Shown piece by piece: positions 31,101 to 38,135 of a DNA stretch of 44,534 bases. The notes under the pieces were generated by a model. That model was not told the DNA's origin, searched no databases, and saw nothing but the letters and a program-made list of their open reading frames with translations. Each line of letters begins with the position of its first letter. Within the stretch, counting starts at the first letter, position 1. Made by a program: the position numbers and the translations under genes. The DNA is taken from IMG/VR virus record IMGVR_UViG_3300024520_000140, positions 1 to 44,534 of that record, one strand, 5' to 3'. Source of the stretch: a virus.

Positions 31101-31121
31101 AGGAATATTAGGAATAGATGA
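28116..31121 (+). CDS. Large internal virion protein (1001 aa)
   Basis: The longest gene of the window. The N-terminal part is basic (PRIPGSTEGLPKAKKTVIQ), followed by a Leu/Ala-rich hydrophobic region (about 80-110), long helical Lys-rich regions, and a characteristic box NSWFRFGLTTPFPSFHHRNF near residue 630-650. That box (W---L-TPFP-FH-RNF-GN) recurs, from memory, in large ejection or core proteins of several phage groups. It ends in a very basic tail (KKIRSKKRKERNIRNR). I see no peptidoglycan hydrolase or RNA polymerase motif, so its role in DNA ejection is inferred from size and place. Confidence 0.7.
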   Translation: MPRIPGSTEGLPKAKKTVIQTLTDPIFNVLDAPANATRSLAAFARTGNTEFLTNAPLSMIPFGGSTYTSGRDVTGSDNFLANAAVLLAMDPLLVLGGVGTASKSGKLLNSIRKQHALVKGMRAHPSLVSELKVEGKVLQDMMSEFRKLPMVEKTGTRRHLFTLTGGKPVGDAAHLKAMFPWGMMPDMKRAAAAERVPKLTHQLDLAGLKLKEAKKVRGVTGQKYARDVEKYTKALAVAKDVSKGYRGSLISPNMANKLRAISSRFGHRSDAGKASIAIERYLTARDKAVWEEGGAVLMKQFDELRKAENIEAGEFSRRILKAAETRQLGKKLQSGERDMVGLITDLKSQQVQDMQDATNTYRKMVKKLPKEEEKFRTQLIDRLDRIKIAAYEDSRDLVEINKIWMGGEGLSSDMIALIDKVYEHSDDFVKLERGQRINIDPLKNDLMSYVRRMLTPEAKDLLKHNKNKFNLIFNAAKQRLGPQHKRKLLPEKGILDVNEWARKEHGLKFDLFEPNIVKSAMDRRLEHIQNIHKAATANQALRIHGIPKALAKSKGIKSVPARTFMDRVGLDWHKIDDLPEIAEDLVIPRSTYDELTRVDYLMQKSLFNDPRIVQSMKWMDDNVNSWFRFGLTTPFPSFHHRNFVGNLFLNLVGGVGPQWLNKARIMMKKARNGELVGKELAEWTKMGSLQIEHGGHYASMLEISPRAAGKLTKVLDKPGISHMRRYGMYIEDQARVAHYLAKRSAGHSPFQAQASVNRYLFNYRDLTSFERKIMRPNILFYTWIKNNLPLMVATSVKNPKLVNAWNKMMGIGGDEVPDYLRSASVVPVGDSTFFSDPGVPLTDLNLLNVDDADPTASDQLMRIVSRLASRASPIPKLAFELASGKSSFSLREHRTMGEILLENLPTSRVFRTISKAIDPDDSVAARLLQALTGIKKYKMSPLKGQEDLLERIMIQEGLGRKFEVVGRKFSTDPESKAFKQINDELKKIRSKKRKERNIRNR

Positions 31122-31369
31122 CTGACACAGTAATTGCAGCAGCCATAGGCGGTGGTGTAGTAGCAGGGTTTAAGATCGCGGAGAATATATATGGACGGGT
31201 TAGGAATGGTAAAGCAACAGTATGCCCGGTGCAGAATTGCCCTGAGCACACTAAGATGGTTAGTGATGTGAATGTACTAGAGACTAACATGAAGAATCTA
31301 GGGAGGAACATGGATGCTGGATTTAAGCGTATTGAGGATCAACTCAAGGTATTAGCTAAGAGTGCATAG
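31118..31369 (+). CDS. Small membrane protein with coiled coil, holin candidate
   Basis: An 83-aa protein starting MTDTVIAAAIGGGVVAGFKI, where residues 4-20 form one hydrophobic segment. A CPVQNC pair (about 36-41) follows, then a helical tail (NVLETNMKNLGRNMDAGFKR). Its stop codon lies inside the convergent DUF6378-like gene. It is the last gene of the virion unit, the usual place for lysis genes, so a single-span holin or spanin-like role is possible, but a virion or membrane-anchoring role is equally open. It overlaps the previous stop by ATGA. Confidence 0.5.
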   Translation: MTDTVIAAAIGGGVVAGFKIAENIYGRVRNGKATVCPVQNCPEHTKMVSDVNVLETNMKNLGRNMDAGFKRIEDQLKVLAKSA

Positions 31370-31593
31370 CCGATTATGTCAACTATGTTGTCGTCACTAT
31401 GACTATTTGCTTCACGGCAAACTTTGAATGCAATCATCATCAAGGCTACTTGTTTGCTGGTAATTTCTATATCAGCAATCGCTGACCATGCTTGTGCTAT
31501 CCGGGTAAAGCTCTCCTCCACAGGTCCATAGGCTTCACGGCGTGGTCCTTCAATCAATTCTATAGCTTTGTCTATAATTTCTTGATTAGTCAT
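31339..31593 (-). CDS. DUF6378-like small protein
   Basis: An 84-aa protein, last gene of the leftward unit. The order AYGPVEESFTRIAQAWSAI, then ITSKQVALMMIAFKVCREAN, then DDNIVDIIGYALL matches the family I know as DUF6378, widespread in phages and sometimes close to nucleotide-metabolism genes; its function is not established. Here it follows ThyX, which fits such a link. Its 3' end overlaps the convergent rightward gene by 31 bases. Confidence 0.8.
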   Translation of the reverse strand: MTNQEIIDKAIELIEGPRREAYGPVEESFTRIAQAWSAIADIEITSKQVALMMIAFKVCREANSHSDDNIVDIIGYALLANTLS

Positions 31594-32191
31594 TTAATAA
31601 ATCCTTAAAGAACACTGGTGCTCTGCTATACAAGTCATCACGAATCCCTCCTGCTATTTCTTGTATCTGAGGGTGGGCTTTTTTGTCTGTCCGAAGTTTG
31701 ATAAAGTGTCGCCACTCCCTGAAATTACAAGTCATTACTAATTCAGTTTTAAGACAAGTAGGTAAGACAGAACGTGCTATTTGCGGTGGACAATCAGCGT
31801 CTAATAGATCAAAATAAGATGTCTCTGCTTCTATACAAGCATTATGCCAATGAATTCTAGCTGCACCTAACCCCGGTGGTTCAATGACAGTTATCTCATT
31901 ACTAAACTTATCTTTGCTGTAGTTACAATACCTAGTACTTTCCTGTGTATAACTAACTAGTCTATGTCGTACAATTTCATGGCTAATACCCCTGTCACAT
32001 ATAATATTGTATGTGGCACTAGCATGTTCAATAACAGATTCATGTCCTAAAGTATGGACAATTTTTTCTATAAACCTTTCCGGGTTACCCTGTGATTCTG
32101 ATTTATGTGCAGTACGGCCAGCAATTTCGCATAGAAATTCAGGATTAGTAGTCATCCGTAAAAATTCTATGGACTGTGGTACTATTCGCAT
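31586..32191 (-). CDS. thyX: Flavin-dependent thymidylate synthase ThyX
   Basis: A 201-aa protein with the ThyX signature RHR-x7-S as RHRLVSYTQES (R75-S85) followed by TRYC, and with the upstream H-HESVIEHAS segment (about 47-58). It converts dUMP to dTMP using methylene-tetrahydrofolate and FAD, supplying thymidine for phage DNA synthesis. Many phages carry ThyX. GGGAG precedes its ATG at 32191, and its first bases overlap the primase-helicase end by 10. A small DUF6378-like gene follows. Confidence 0.95.
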   Translation of the reverse strand: MRIVPQSIEFLRMTTNPEFLCEIAGRTAHKSESQGNPERFIEKIVHTLGHESVIEHASATYNIICDRGISHEIVRHRLVSYTQESTRYCNYSKDKFSNEITVIEPPGLGAARIHWHNACIEAETSYFDLLDADCPPQIARSVLPTCLKTELVMTCNFREWRHFIKLRTDKKAHPQIQEIAGGIRDDLYSRAPVFFKDLLND

Positions 32192-34752
32192 AGTCTCCCT
32201 CTCGCCATTTTCAACCGAGCCGTAGGATCAATTCTCTCTAGGCTCACATTACCTACATAGATATTGCCATCGGCTCCTGCTCTACCTTTACTGAAACCCA
32301 GGCTTAATAATTCTTTACTGATCCTACGTTTGGTCCAGTCACCTTTCTCTATTGGATCTAACCAGTCTATAAATAGTTTACTGAACGTACTGAACAGTAT
32401 CTTGGCCCCGTCTATCTGCAATATATTCCCGTCTATGAATGCTGCAAGGTCACTGGTCTTCAGCTCTTGCTGCTGGAATTTTATTTCTCCATCTAAGACC
32501 GGGACTCTAAGCCTGGAGTTTGATGGGGGAATCTCGATCTGCATGATTGTATTCAGGAATCCTGGAGCTTCTCGCTCACACCGCTCGATAAGTTCAGGCT
32601 TGGGGATTTCATCATCAAGAGACTTAACTTTTGCAAGAACAATTCGTGTATCTCCCGGAAGAATGGGGCAGTAACTAATATCATTGGTACATTGGACCCA
32701 GTGAGTACAATTTCGTATGTTGAATGGTGTTCTTCCCTTACTGTGTACACTAATTTGTCGTCCTGTAACCCAATCTTTAATTCTATCTCCTGCATAACCT
32801 TTCCTCGCTAAATCAGTTTCCTCTACCACACACAAGACCGCGTTCTCTAGTTCTCCATTGAAACCTGATGGATTAGTCAGGGCATGGTCGGCTCGTATAT
32901 AACCCCCAGTGAATAACAAAGATAAGGATTCATGAAATATACTTTTACCTGTGTTTTGTTCTCCATAAAAGACAAGGTAGGGTGTAGGTTCAGTGGGATA
33001 TTGGAAGAACGCAGCCACCCAATATTGGAGATATATGAATCCATCGTGTATTCCATTATCATAACACCACTTATTCTCCTTCGGTTCTAAGTCCGCACCG
33101 CAATGTTTAAAAATTAAATCCCATGTAGGATGTTTACCTTGCTTACAATTGAATCTGAACTGCGGTGCCTTTCTGTTCCACTTCCTATTTCCAGGATACT
33201 CTGGTTCAAAGGGTCTAACTTCCAGTAACCAATTATTTACTATACACTTGCCTAGAATAAAGTCGATATACCCTCGTTTATGTCCCAGAGTAAGTAGCGA
33301 AGAAACTGCGTTGGATTTATTTTCAGCCACCCAGCTATTATTCGTAAATATAAACCACCCGAGATCAGTTGAATCAGCAACCACATGACGAACCAGCTCG
33401 TCGGGTAATTGTATTTCATCAGTTCCACCCTGGTACGAGTATATCTTTTGCCACCGTTTAGATTTTTTATTCCAGCCTTCAATTTGGTCCCCTTCCTCCG
33501 CGTTAAAAGATACTAAAAATTTGTTACCGTCCTTGCGTACCGTCGCCGGTCTGTGGGCACAGGTCTCCGGTATGTCTATGTCACATCCGGCGAGGACGAG
33601 AGCGGACGCTGCAAGTCCAAGTGACCTATAATTATACTCTTTTTCTCCTTCAATTCCTCCAACCTGCTCACTAGCTGCTCTAAAAGAGGGACGCTTATTA
33701 TAATAACAGGTTGTCCATCCTGACTGGTCAGTAAACCACAATGCGTGTTCTCGGACACCTCGTGTGTGCCTACGACATACCCATGTACCTCTGGACTCTG
33801 GGAAACAGAAACAGTTTTGATCATTATCAGTTCCTCCAGTAGATATAGTTTCAAAAATACCGGCGAGCTCTAGCTCGGTATGTGCTCGCTTTAAATCGAA
33901 GGTATGGCATACCAGCATCTCACGATCATCATCCCACCATGAGAGGCAGTTGCTTCGTTCAAACCAGGCCAATAGTTTTCTATGAGTATCATCGAGGGAA
34001 ATTGTGTTTTTAGCTGCAAGAAGTTGACCTTTCGAAGACGTAGTCTTCGGAATCAGTCGCCCAGGGGACACTCGGTCAATGTAATTTTTCCATTGAAGTA
34101 CATCATCGTAAATCTCACCTTCTTTAATTAATTTAAACCCTTGCCCAACCATCCTAGTGTGGTACACCCACATATTACCACCGAGTGTGTCAACCTTAGC
34201 CTCAAGATTTAACCCGGACTGAATGCAGATTTTACCTAGAATAGCCCTTGCAACAGCCGCATGCTCTGTGTGAGTGGTGACACCGGGTATGTTACAACGT
34301 ACATAAGGGTGTAGACCAACCCCACCAGTAGAATAACAGAGAGTGATATAAGGAATTTTCGCGAGCGTTCTTTTGATTTCTTCAAGTTCGTCATTAGTTA
34401 ATCCTTGTTTATGACCCACGAGTGAGTCAAAGTCAAACCCTACCCATAAACTACGTTTATTCTTCCAGTCCCACCCTGTCATACCAATTGCCTCGACATA
34501 TCTGCCAAGGTCAAAGGTTATATCTTTATCTTCATAATACGGATTAGTAGCAGCGTTCCAAGGAATCCTAAAAGACTTCCAAGTATTAAGCCCGTCAGAA
34601 AATCCTTGCCACCGTTTCCCAGCGTAAGTACCAGTAATAGGCTCGCCGTCGAGCTTAGCGACATTAACTTGTACCTCCATATCAGGTGTATATAACTGGG
34701 CCATGAATCCTTTATTGTGGAGGAATTTTTTAATGGCCTCAGTTCGTGTCAC
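32182..34752 (-). CDS. Primase-helicase: AEP-type primase fused to SF3 (D5-like) helicase
   Basis: An 856-aa protein. The N-terminal half has an archaeo-eukaryotic primase (prim-pol) look: the acidic pair WVGFDFDS (D107, D109) and the box STGGVGLHPYVR (141-152). The C-terminal half is an SF3/D5-like helicase: Walker A GEQNTGKS (597-604), Walker B with Glu VVEE (about 642-645), and a sensor N in WVQCTND (685-691). Together they would unwind DNA and lay primers at the replication fork. A Cys/His-rich middle (NCFCFPESRGTWVCRRH) may be a zinc site. The start overlaps the stop of the nuclease gene. Confidence 0.9.
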   Translation of the reverse strand: MTRTEAIKKFLHNKGFMAQLYTPDMEVQVNVAKLDGEPITGTYAGKRWQGFSDGLNTWKSFRIPWNAATNPYYEDKDITFDLGRYVEAIGMTGWDWKNKRSLWVGFDFDSLVGHKQGLTNDELEEIKRTLAKIPYITLCYSTGGVGLHPYVRCNIPGVTTHTEHAAVARAILGKICIQSGLNLEAKVDTLGGNMWVYHTRMVGQGFKLIKEGEIYDDVLQWKNYIDRVSPGRLIPKTTSSKGQLLAAKNTISLDDTHRKLLAWFERSNCLSWWDDDREMLVCHTFDLKRAHTELELAGIFETISTGGTDNDQNCFCFPESRGTWVCRRHTRGVREHALWFTDQSGWTTCYYNKRPSFRAASEQVGGIEGEKEYNYRSLGLAASALVLAGCDIDIPETCAHRPATVRKDGNKFLVSFNAEEGDQIEGWNKKSKRWQKIYSYQGGTDEIQLPDELVRHVVADSTDLGWFIFTNNSWVAENKSNAVSSLLTLGHKRGYIDFILGKCIVNNWLLEVRPFEPEYPGNRKWNRKAPQFRFNCKQGKHPTWDLIFKHCGADLEPKENKWCYDNGIHDGFIYLQYWVAAFFQYPTEPTPYLVFYGEQNTGKSIFHESLSLLFTGGYIRADHALTNPSGFNGELENAVLCVVEETDLARKGYAGDRIKDWVTGRQISVHSKGRTPFNIRNCTHWVQCTNDISYCPILPGDTRIVLAKVKSLDDEIPKPELIERCEREAPGFLNTIMQIEIPPSNSRLRVPVLDGEIKFQQQELKTSDLAAFIDGNILQIDGAKILFSTFSKLFIDWLDPIEKGDWTKRRISKELLSLGFSKGRAGADGNIYVGNVSLERIDPTARLKMARGRLCE

Positions 34753-35630
34753 AGCATCTCCCTCACTTGTTTATTCCCCAGCCCCTCCATGTACTTCTTA
34801 CAATTAATAGCTTGCCTACATACTGTGCCATACTGCTCACATTTATATTTAGTCGGAGTAGGGTCTGCAATTTCTGCATCCAATCCGTTTACATTAGTCC
34901 ACATAGCATCAACACGTTTAAAGATTTCCGTGCTATGATCCTTGTTTATCTCTCCCTTGAGCTCAACCATTACTATACCCGCTTTAGTATTAGCAATTTC
35001 ATGAATGATATACTCAGCGGGGCTGCACCATTTAAGCCAATTATAGAATATTACTTGTATTGCCCATTTACGATTACTCATCCACAAACTCTTTCTATCA
35101 CCATGTGGTGGCTGAATACCATGCTCAAAATGTGTCCGCTTATGGTACCCTGGTGTTAGACTAGCGGTTCCCGTGTCTCTGGCGAATCCCTTTAGTTTCC
35201 AGTCAAAAACTATCCCGTCTATACAAGCGTCAAGTTTACCCAGTATAGGTACACCACCTATATTCGTATAGATAGTTTGTTGAAGAGTGAGTTCCGTGGC
35301 GTTCAGTAATCGTGCATGAAGATTTAATTTAATATAACGTTTCGCTACCTCAGTTGCTACTTCCACACATTTAGGCAGATCATCTGTTTTAATTTCATTT
35401 ACAATTCTACGGACATCAAGTTGTGCCCCTTCGATTCCTAGTTCGTCAGCTATTCGCCGTTTAACAAGTGCATCAAATATAATCCCTACAGCCGCTGCCC
35501 GTGAAGTGTACTGCGGTAACCGTTCAAGGTCAGCGAGTTTATTAAGATAAGTAAAATATTCACAATTTTCCCATGCCATAAAACTCGATGGAGAAATATA
35601 GGTCATGGGTTCAATGACTTGTAATTTCAC
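34749..35630 (-). CDS. PD-(D/E)XK nuclease with predicted 4Fe-4S cluster (Cas4/AddB-like)
   Basis: A 293-aa protein with the nuclease core GKLDACIDGIVFDWKLKGF (D134, D143, K145). Four cysteines have Cas4/Dna2/AddB-like positions: C23 in WENCEYF at the start and C264, C271, C277 near the end (CEQYGTVCRQAINC). That arrangement normally holds a 4Fe-4S cluster that staples the ends of the nuclease fold. A role in recombination or in processing 5' or 3' ends during replication is expected. It is coupled by ATGA to the primase-helicase, which suggests they act together. No cas genes or CRISPR arrays are present. Confidence 0.8.
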   Translation of the reverse strand: MKLQVIEPMTYISPSSFMAWENCEYFTYLNKLADLERLPQYTSRAAAVGIIFDALVKRRIADELGIEGAQLDVRRIVNEIKTDDLPKCVEVATEVAKRYIKLNLHARLLNATELTLQQTIYTNIGGVPILGKLDACIDGIVFDWKLKGFARDTGTASLTPGYHKRTHFEHGIQPPHGDRKSLWMSNRKWAIQVIFYNWLKWCSPAEYIIHEIANTKAGIVMVELKGEINKDHSTEIFKRVDAMWTNVNGLDAEIADPTPTKYKCEQYGTVCRQAINCKKYMEGLGNKQVREML

Positions 35631-35997
35631 GTTTTACCTCCATGTAGTATTCAATATAATCAGCGGCTGCTGGGCCACGTCTAAGATTTTCTGGTTTAAA
35701 TTCTCGGACTTGTTCCAACCTGTGATACTCACCTATAGCGTACATCCTATCACCTATCACTAGGGTGATGACCTGTGACAATACCTGGTCTGCTACTTTC
35801 TTGTAGTTGCGTCTAAAGTCTTCTAATGTTAGAAAACTATATCTCTGTTCTTCGAGGTTAAGAATACTGACATGTATACCTGGACCCCCTCGGTACCCCT
35901 CGGTATACTTTAGTTCCATTATGTAACCTTGCTTTACCCCGTTGTCTAGGTAGTAGGCTTCTGTGGGGTGTTTCTTCCAGAGTTCACCCAGTTTCAT
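35611..35997 (-). CDS. Hypothetical protein between nuclease genes
   Basis: A 128-aa protein from the ATG at 35997 (MKLGELWKKHPTEAYYLDNG), chosen because GAGGAG lies upstream and the overlap with the previous gene is short (14 bases). An upstream start would extend into that gene. The middle is beta-rich (GPGIHVSILNLEEQRYSFL) and followed by an YKKVADQVLSQVITLVIGDR segment. The function is not recognised. It could be a small accessory factor for replication given its neighbours. Confidence 0.65.
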   Translation of the reverse strand: MKLGELWKKHPTEAYYLDNGVKQGYIMELKYTEGYRGGPGIHVSILNLEEQRYSFLTLEDFRRNYKKVADQVLSQVITLVIGDRMYAIGEYHRLEQVREFKPENLRRGPAAADYIEYYMEVKREITSH

Positions 35998-36313
35998 CAG
36001 GCTTGAACTCCTCATCGTCTTCACGTGTCTTGTGTGCTAGTAATCGCTGCATGGTATTCATTTCTCTCATTAGTTCCTCTTCAAGTTTGGCTTCGCGGTT
36101 CGTCCACATTGCTCTGGGCCATTTTTTATTTGCTTTCTTGTTGATATAACGCTCAAGAATTTGAATAGTTTCTGGGCTATGCAATGTAATATAACCACCA
36201 AACAAATCTTTTATTAGTTTTTCGAGTTCGAGTACAAACTGACGGATGGCTGCTTGCACTTCACTGTTAGCCTTGTCTTTTATCCGGGTTTGCAGGTCAT
36301 CTAATTTGCTCAC
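35984..36313 (-). CDS. Hypothetical helical protein
   Basis: A 109-aa protein, helical and charged, starting MSKLDDLQTRIKDKANSEVQ and ending in an acidic segment (KTREDDEEFKPDETG). Predicted coiled-coil at both ends with a short FGGYITLHSPETIQ region between. It overlaps both neighbours (ATGA with VRR-NUC upstream; 14 bases with the following gene). The function is not recognised. Such small helical proteins often serve as partners of the surrounding replication proteins, but this is inference. Confidence 0.65.
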   Translation of the reverse strand: MSKLDDLQTRIKDKANSEVQAAIRQFVLELEKLIKDLFGGYITLHSPETIQILERYINKKANKKWPRAMWTNREAKLEEELMREMNTMQRLLAHKTREDDEEFKPDETG

Positions 36314-36627
36314 ATGTACATCCTCCAGTTAGGTTTCTTAAATAGTTTCATATAATCACGCTCGTCTTCTAGTACCCATATCTCGACGCCATACTTACTC
36401 ATGGCACTGAATCTTTTAATTTGGCTAGGCCGTAGCTTACCACCAGGAGCCTTTGTCTCTATCCACTTAGTACCCCAGCTAGGGTGAGCTGCATAATAAT
36501 CAGGCCAACCGGAGACAAATTTACCGGCACCATGCTTCCAAATCATCCACCCCTTACGTCGCATCAGACGTGAAAGACGGTTAGCTCCCGCTGCTTCCGG
36601 GTTCGTCCGTGGTTTTTTGTAGTCCAT
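36310..36627 (-). CDS. VRR-NUC domain nuclease
   Basis: A 105-aa protein that consists of the nuclease domain alone. The core has GKFVSGWPDYYAA (P42, D43) and WIETKAPGGKLRPSQIKRF (E57, K59, Q69), as expected of the VRR-NUC branch of PD-(D/E)XK enzymes. Stand-alone VRR-NUC proteins in phages cleave branched DNA or resolve junctions, here presumably during replication, recombination or before packaging. The start of this gene overlaps the end of the Tat-signal gene by 47 bases. Confidence 0.9.
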   Translation of the reverse strand: MDYKKPRTNPEAAGANRLSRLMRRKGWMIWKHGAGKFVSGWPDYYAAHPSWGTKWIETKAPGGKLRPSQIKRFSAMSKYGVEIWVLEDERDYMKLFKKPNWRMYM

Positions 36628-36835
36628 TTATAAAAGATCCGTAAGCTTCTCCCATCTTCATGGGAAGGAATGTAAATTGTCTGGTCAAGGGGTTGGGGTC
36701 GTTTAACCGTAACAGCACATCCTGACCGGTCAGCGGTGTCGGCCCGGTCTCCCACACCTTGCTCGGTACATAGTAACCGGCGACCGTAACCGCAACCGCT
36801 CGGCCTATATTTTTAATGAAACCTCGTCGGTTCAC
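36581..36835 (-). CDS. Small protein with twin-arginine (Tat)-like signal
   Basis: An 84-aa protein starting MNRRGFIKNIGRAVAVTVAG. The R-R-G-F-I-K run followed by a hydrophobic AVAVTVAGYYV stretch resembles a Tat signal peptide (consensus S/T-R-R-x-F-L-K). The rest (about 32-84) is short and polar. If genuine it would be exported folded or anchored in the membrane. That is unusual between two replication genes and worth testing. The 3' end shares 47 bases with the VRR-NUC start in another frame. The GC-rich first half contains a GACCGGTCAGCGGT word. Confidence 0.6.
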   Translation of the reverse strand: MNRRGFIKNIGRAVAVTVAGYYVPSKVWETGPTPLTGQDVLLRLNDPNPLTRQFTFLPMKMGEAYGSFINGLQKTTDEPGSSGS

Positions 36836-37254
36836 GACACATACTCTGCGAATCTTTTAGCTGCAATCTTAGCTTGGTATAATGTTTTGATAGGCGTTTT
36901 ACCATGCTTTGTAAATGGAGTATGATCATCTCCGAATCGTTGAATGAATATTTTATCACCTATACCAAACCCACAAATAGCTCGATGACTCCACCCGTAC
37001 CACTTCTTCTGTTTGGGATTGAAGCCTATCGAACACACACAATGCCCGCCCGATGTTTTCTCAAATTGCGTGATGCCTCGCTTGACGCAAAGAAAGCGTG
37101 CCATTCGAGGGTCGCCGATGTAGTCGCCCGAGGGTGTGTAACAGGCTTTCATTTCTGTATCATGGCCACCGTATCCCTTGCCATCCCATATCTCACGACG
37201 ATAGATGTAGCCTGCCTTGTAATTTCGCTCGAATAATATCTTTTTAACTTTCAT
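36832..37254 (-). CDS. Conserved phage protein with IGFNPKQKKWYGWSHRAICGF motif
   Basis: A 140-aa protein. Its central block has CVCSIGFNPKQKKWYGWSH followed by RAICGFGIGD, words that recur in phage proteins near replication genes in many groups. A CYTPSGDYIGDPRMARFL segment lies before it and a basic KIAAKRFAEYV end follows. The function is not known. It is coupled to both neighbours by 4-base overlaps. Given the wide family, a role in host takeover or replication is possible but not shown. Confidence 0.7.
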   Translation of the reverse strand: MKVKKILFERNYKAGYIYRREIWDGKGYGGHDTEMKACYTPSGDYIGDPRMARFLCVKRGITQFEKTSGGHCVCSIGFNPKQKKWYGWSHRAICGFGIGDKIFIQRFGDDHTPFTKHGKTPIKTLYQAKIAAKRFAEYVS

Positions 37255-37415
37255 TTGAACGTTCCCATATCCTCTAGTACCCTAGATATTGGTATTACAA
37301 ATTGGTGAGTGTAACAACTGTCACACCCATCACAAATAGCATGGCCTTCCATAACTAGCACTGGTACTCCATGCTGCCTGCCGTAACCTACCCGTAGATT
37401 ATTCACAGGTGTCAT
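37251..37415 (-). CDS. Small Cys-rich protein (CDGCDSC)
   Basis: From the ATG at 37415 the protein is 54 aa, MTPVNNLRVGYGRQHGVPVL, with a Cys-rich core CDGCDSCYTHQ (about 31-41) that could bind zinc or iron. A GTG at 37499 would add 28 residues, with a better-looking AAGGA site but an overlap of about 100 bases with the preceding gene. I prefer the shorter form. The function is not recognised. It overlaps the next gene by 4 bases. Confidence 0.55.
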   Translation of the reverse strand: MTPVNNLRVGYGRQHGVPVLVMEGHAICDGCDSCYTHQFVIPISRVLEDMGTFK

Positions 37416-37797
37416 CCACTGTATATTGACGACCTCGTCGCTTACGGGGTTCGTGTCCCTTGATGGGTTTACTGGGTTTTTCTCGTCTGTTCCATACACT
37501 TTTAAAGTCCTTTATTGCTAGGTTCAATTGAACAACCTGACGTTGTTTCTTTGCAGTTGCCCTAAGATTCTTCCAAGTATCCGGTGGTAATTTACTGTAC
37601 ACCATCGACAATACCAGCAATGTATTCTTTAGCTTGGTGAATATAAATCTGTTTAATCTGTGTAGATCCTTGTAAGATTCAAAAGAGTTTAAATACTTGA
37701 ACAGAGCATCCTGGTCAAATCCGATCAGATTAAACACACCTTCGTATGAGATAAACACACCTTGAATATCTGTCCTTAATTCATTTTTCGTTGCCAT
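37399..37797 (-). CDS. Hypothetical helical protein
   Basis: A 132-aa protein from the ATG at 37797 (MATKNELRTDIQGVFISYEG), with AAGGTGA 6 bases upstream. It is helical with a long amphipathic middle (LHRLNRFIFTKLKNTLLVLS) and an Arg/Lys-rich end (KGHEPRKRRGRQY). The basic tail suggests nucleic acid contact. No family is recognised. It overlaps the 63-aa gene by 17 bases and the Cys-rich gene by 17 bases, and is thus part of the same polycistronic message. Confidence 0.65.
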   Translation of the reverse strand: MATKNELRTDIQGVFISYEGVFNLIGFDQDALFKYLNSFESYKDLHRLNRFIFTKLKNTLLVLSMVYSKLPPDTWKNLRATAKKQRQVVQLNLAIKDFKSVWNRREKPSKPIKGHEPRKRRGRQYTVDDTCE

Positions 37798-37972
37798 AAC
37801 CAATCACCTTGTCATAAATAGTTTTTAATCTTAACTCCTCAGTCTGCATCAGTTCTGGGGATATCCCCCCGGTTAAGAGGATGTTTTCTACAAATCTCTG
37901 TTCAAGTATCGTTAGACTGTTCTCGTGTTTCAGTATCGCTTCCGACATTTTCAGTATCGTCTCGCCATCCAT
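37781..37972 (-). CDS. Small helical protein, 63 aa
   Basis: MDGETILKMSEAILKHENSL begins a helix, then ILEQRFVENILLTGGISPEL and a closing KTIYDKVIGYGNEK. The pattern L-E--FV---L--G---SP-----L--IY-KV recurs in small phage early proteins; the function is unknown. It overlaps the 77-aa gene by 71 bases in another frame and the next gene by 17. The motif match raises confidence that this small frame is real in spite of the overlap. Confidence 0.6.
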   Translation of the reverse strand: MDGETILKMSEAILKHENSLTILEQRFVENILLTGGISPELMQTEELRLKTIYDKVIGYGNEK

Positions 37973-38135
37973 GCTTTTTATCCTCTATAGTAAACGTAGT
38001 ATCTGGTCCATGAAACGCATGTATACTTATTACTTTACAGGGGAAACATAACTCGTGTATCTTCATCAGTTCAACGGCTGTTAGTTCTTGGCATCTGTCG
38101 GATATAAGTTGTATAAGTTCTCGTGTGTGGATCAC
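37902..38135 (-). CDS. Hypothetical 77-aa protein
   Basis: A GTG at 38135 with AAGGAG 6 bases upstream, overlapping the stop of the VWA gene (GTGA). The product starts MIHTRELIQLISDRCQELT and has a Cys pair (CFPCK, about 30-34). Its end is polar and low-complexity (ENVGSDTETREQSNDT), encoded where it overlaps the 63-aa gene. The N-terminal 50 residues are probably the functional part. No family is recognised. Confidence 0.55.
   Translation of the reverse strand: MIHTRELIQLISDRCQELTAVELMKIHELCFPCKVISIHAFHGPDTTFTIEDKKHGWRDDTENVGSDTETREQSNDT

Noticed and set aside
28116-31121. Virion RNA polymerase in the 1001-aa protein
   Set aside because: No T7-like or N4-like polymerase motifs are visible; it looks like a helical core or ejection protein.
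34749-35630. Cas4 of a CRISPR system
   Set aside because: The Cas4-like cysteines and nuclease core are there, but no other cas gene or array is present; the context is replication.
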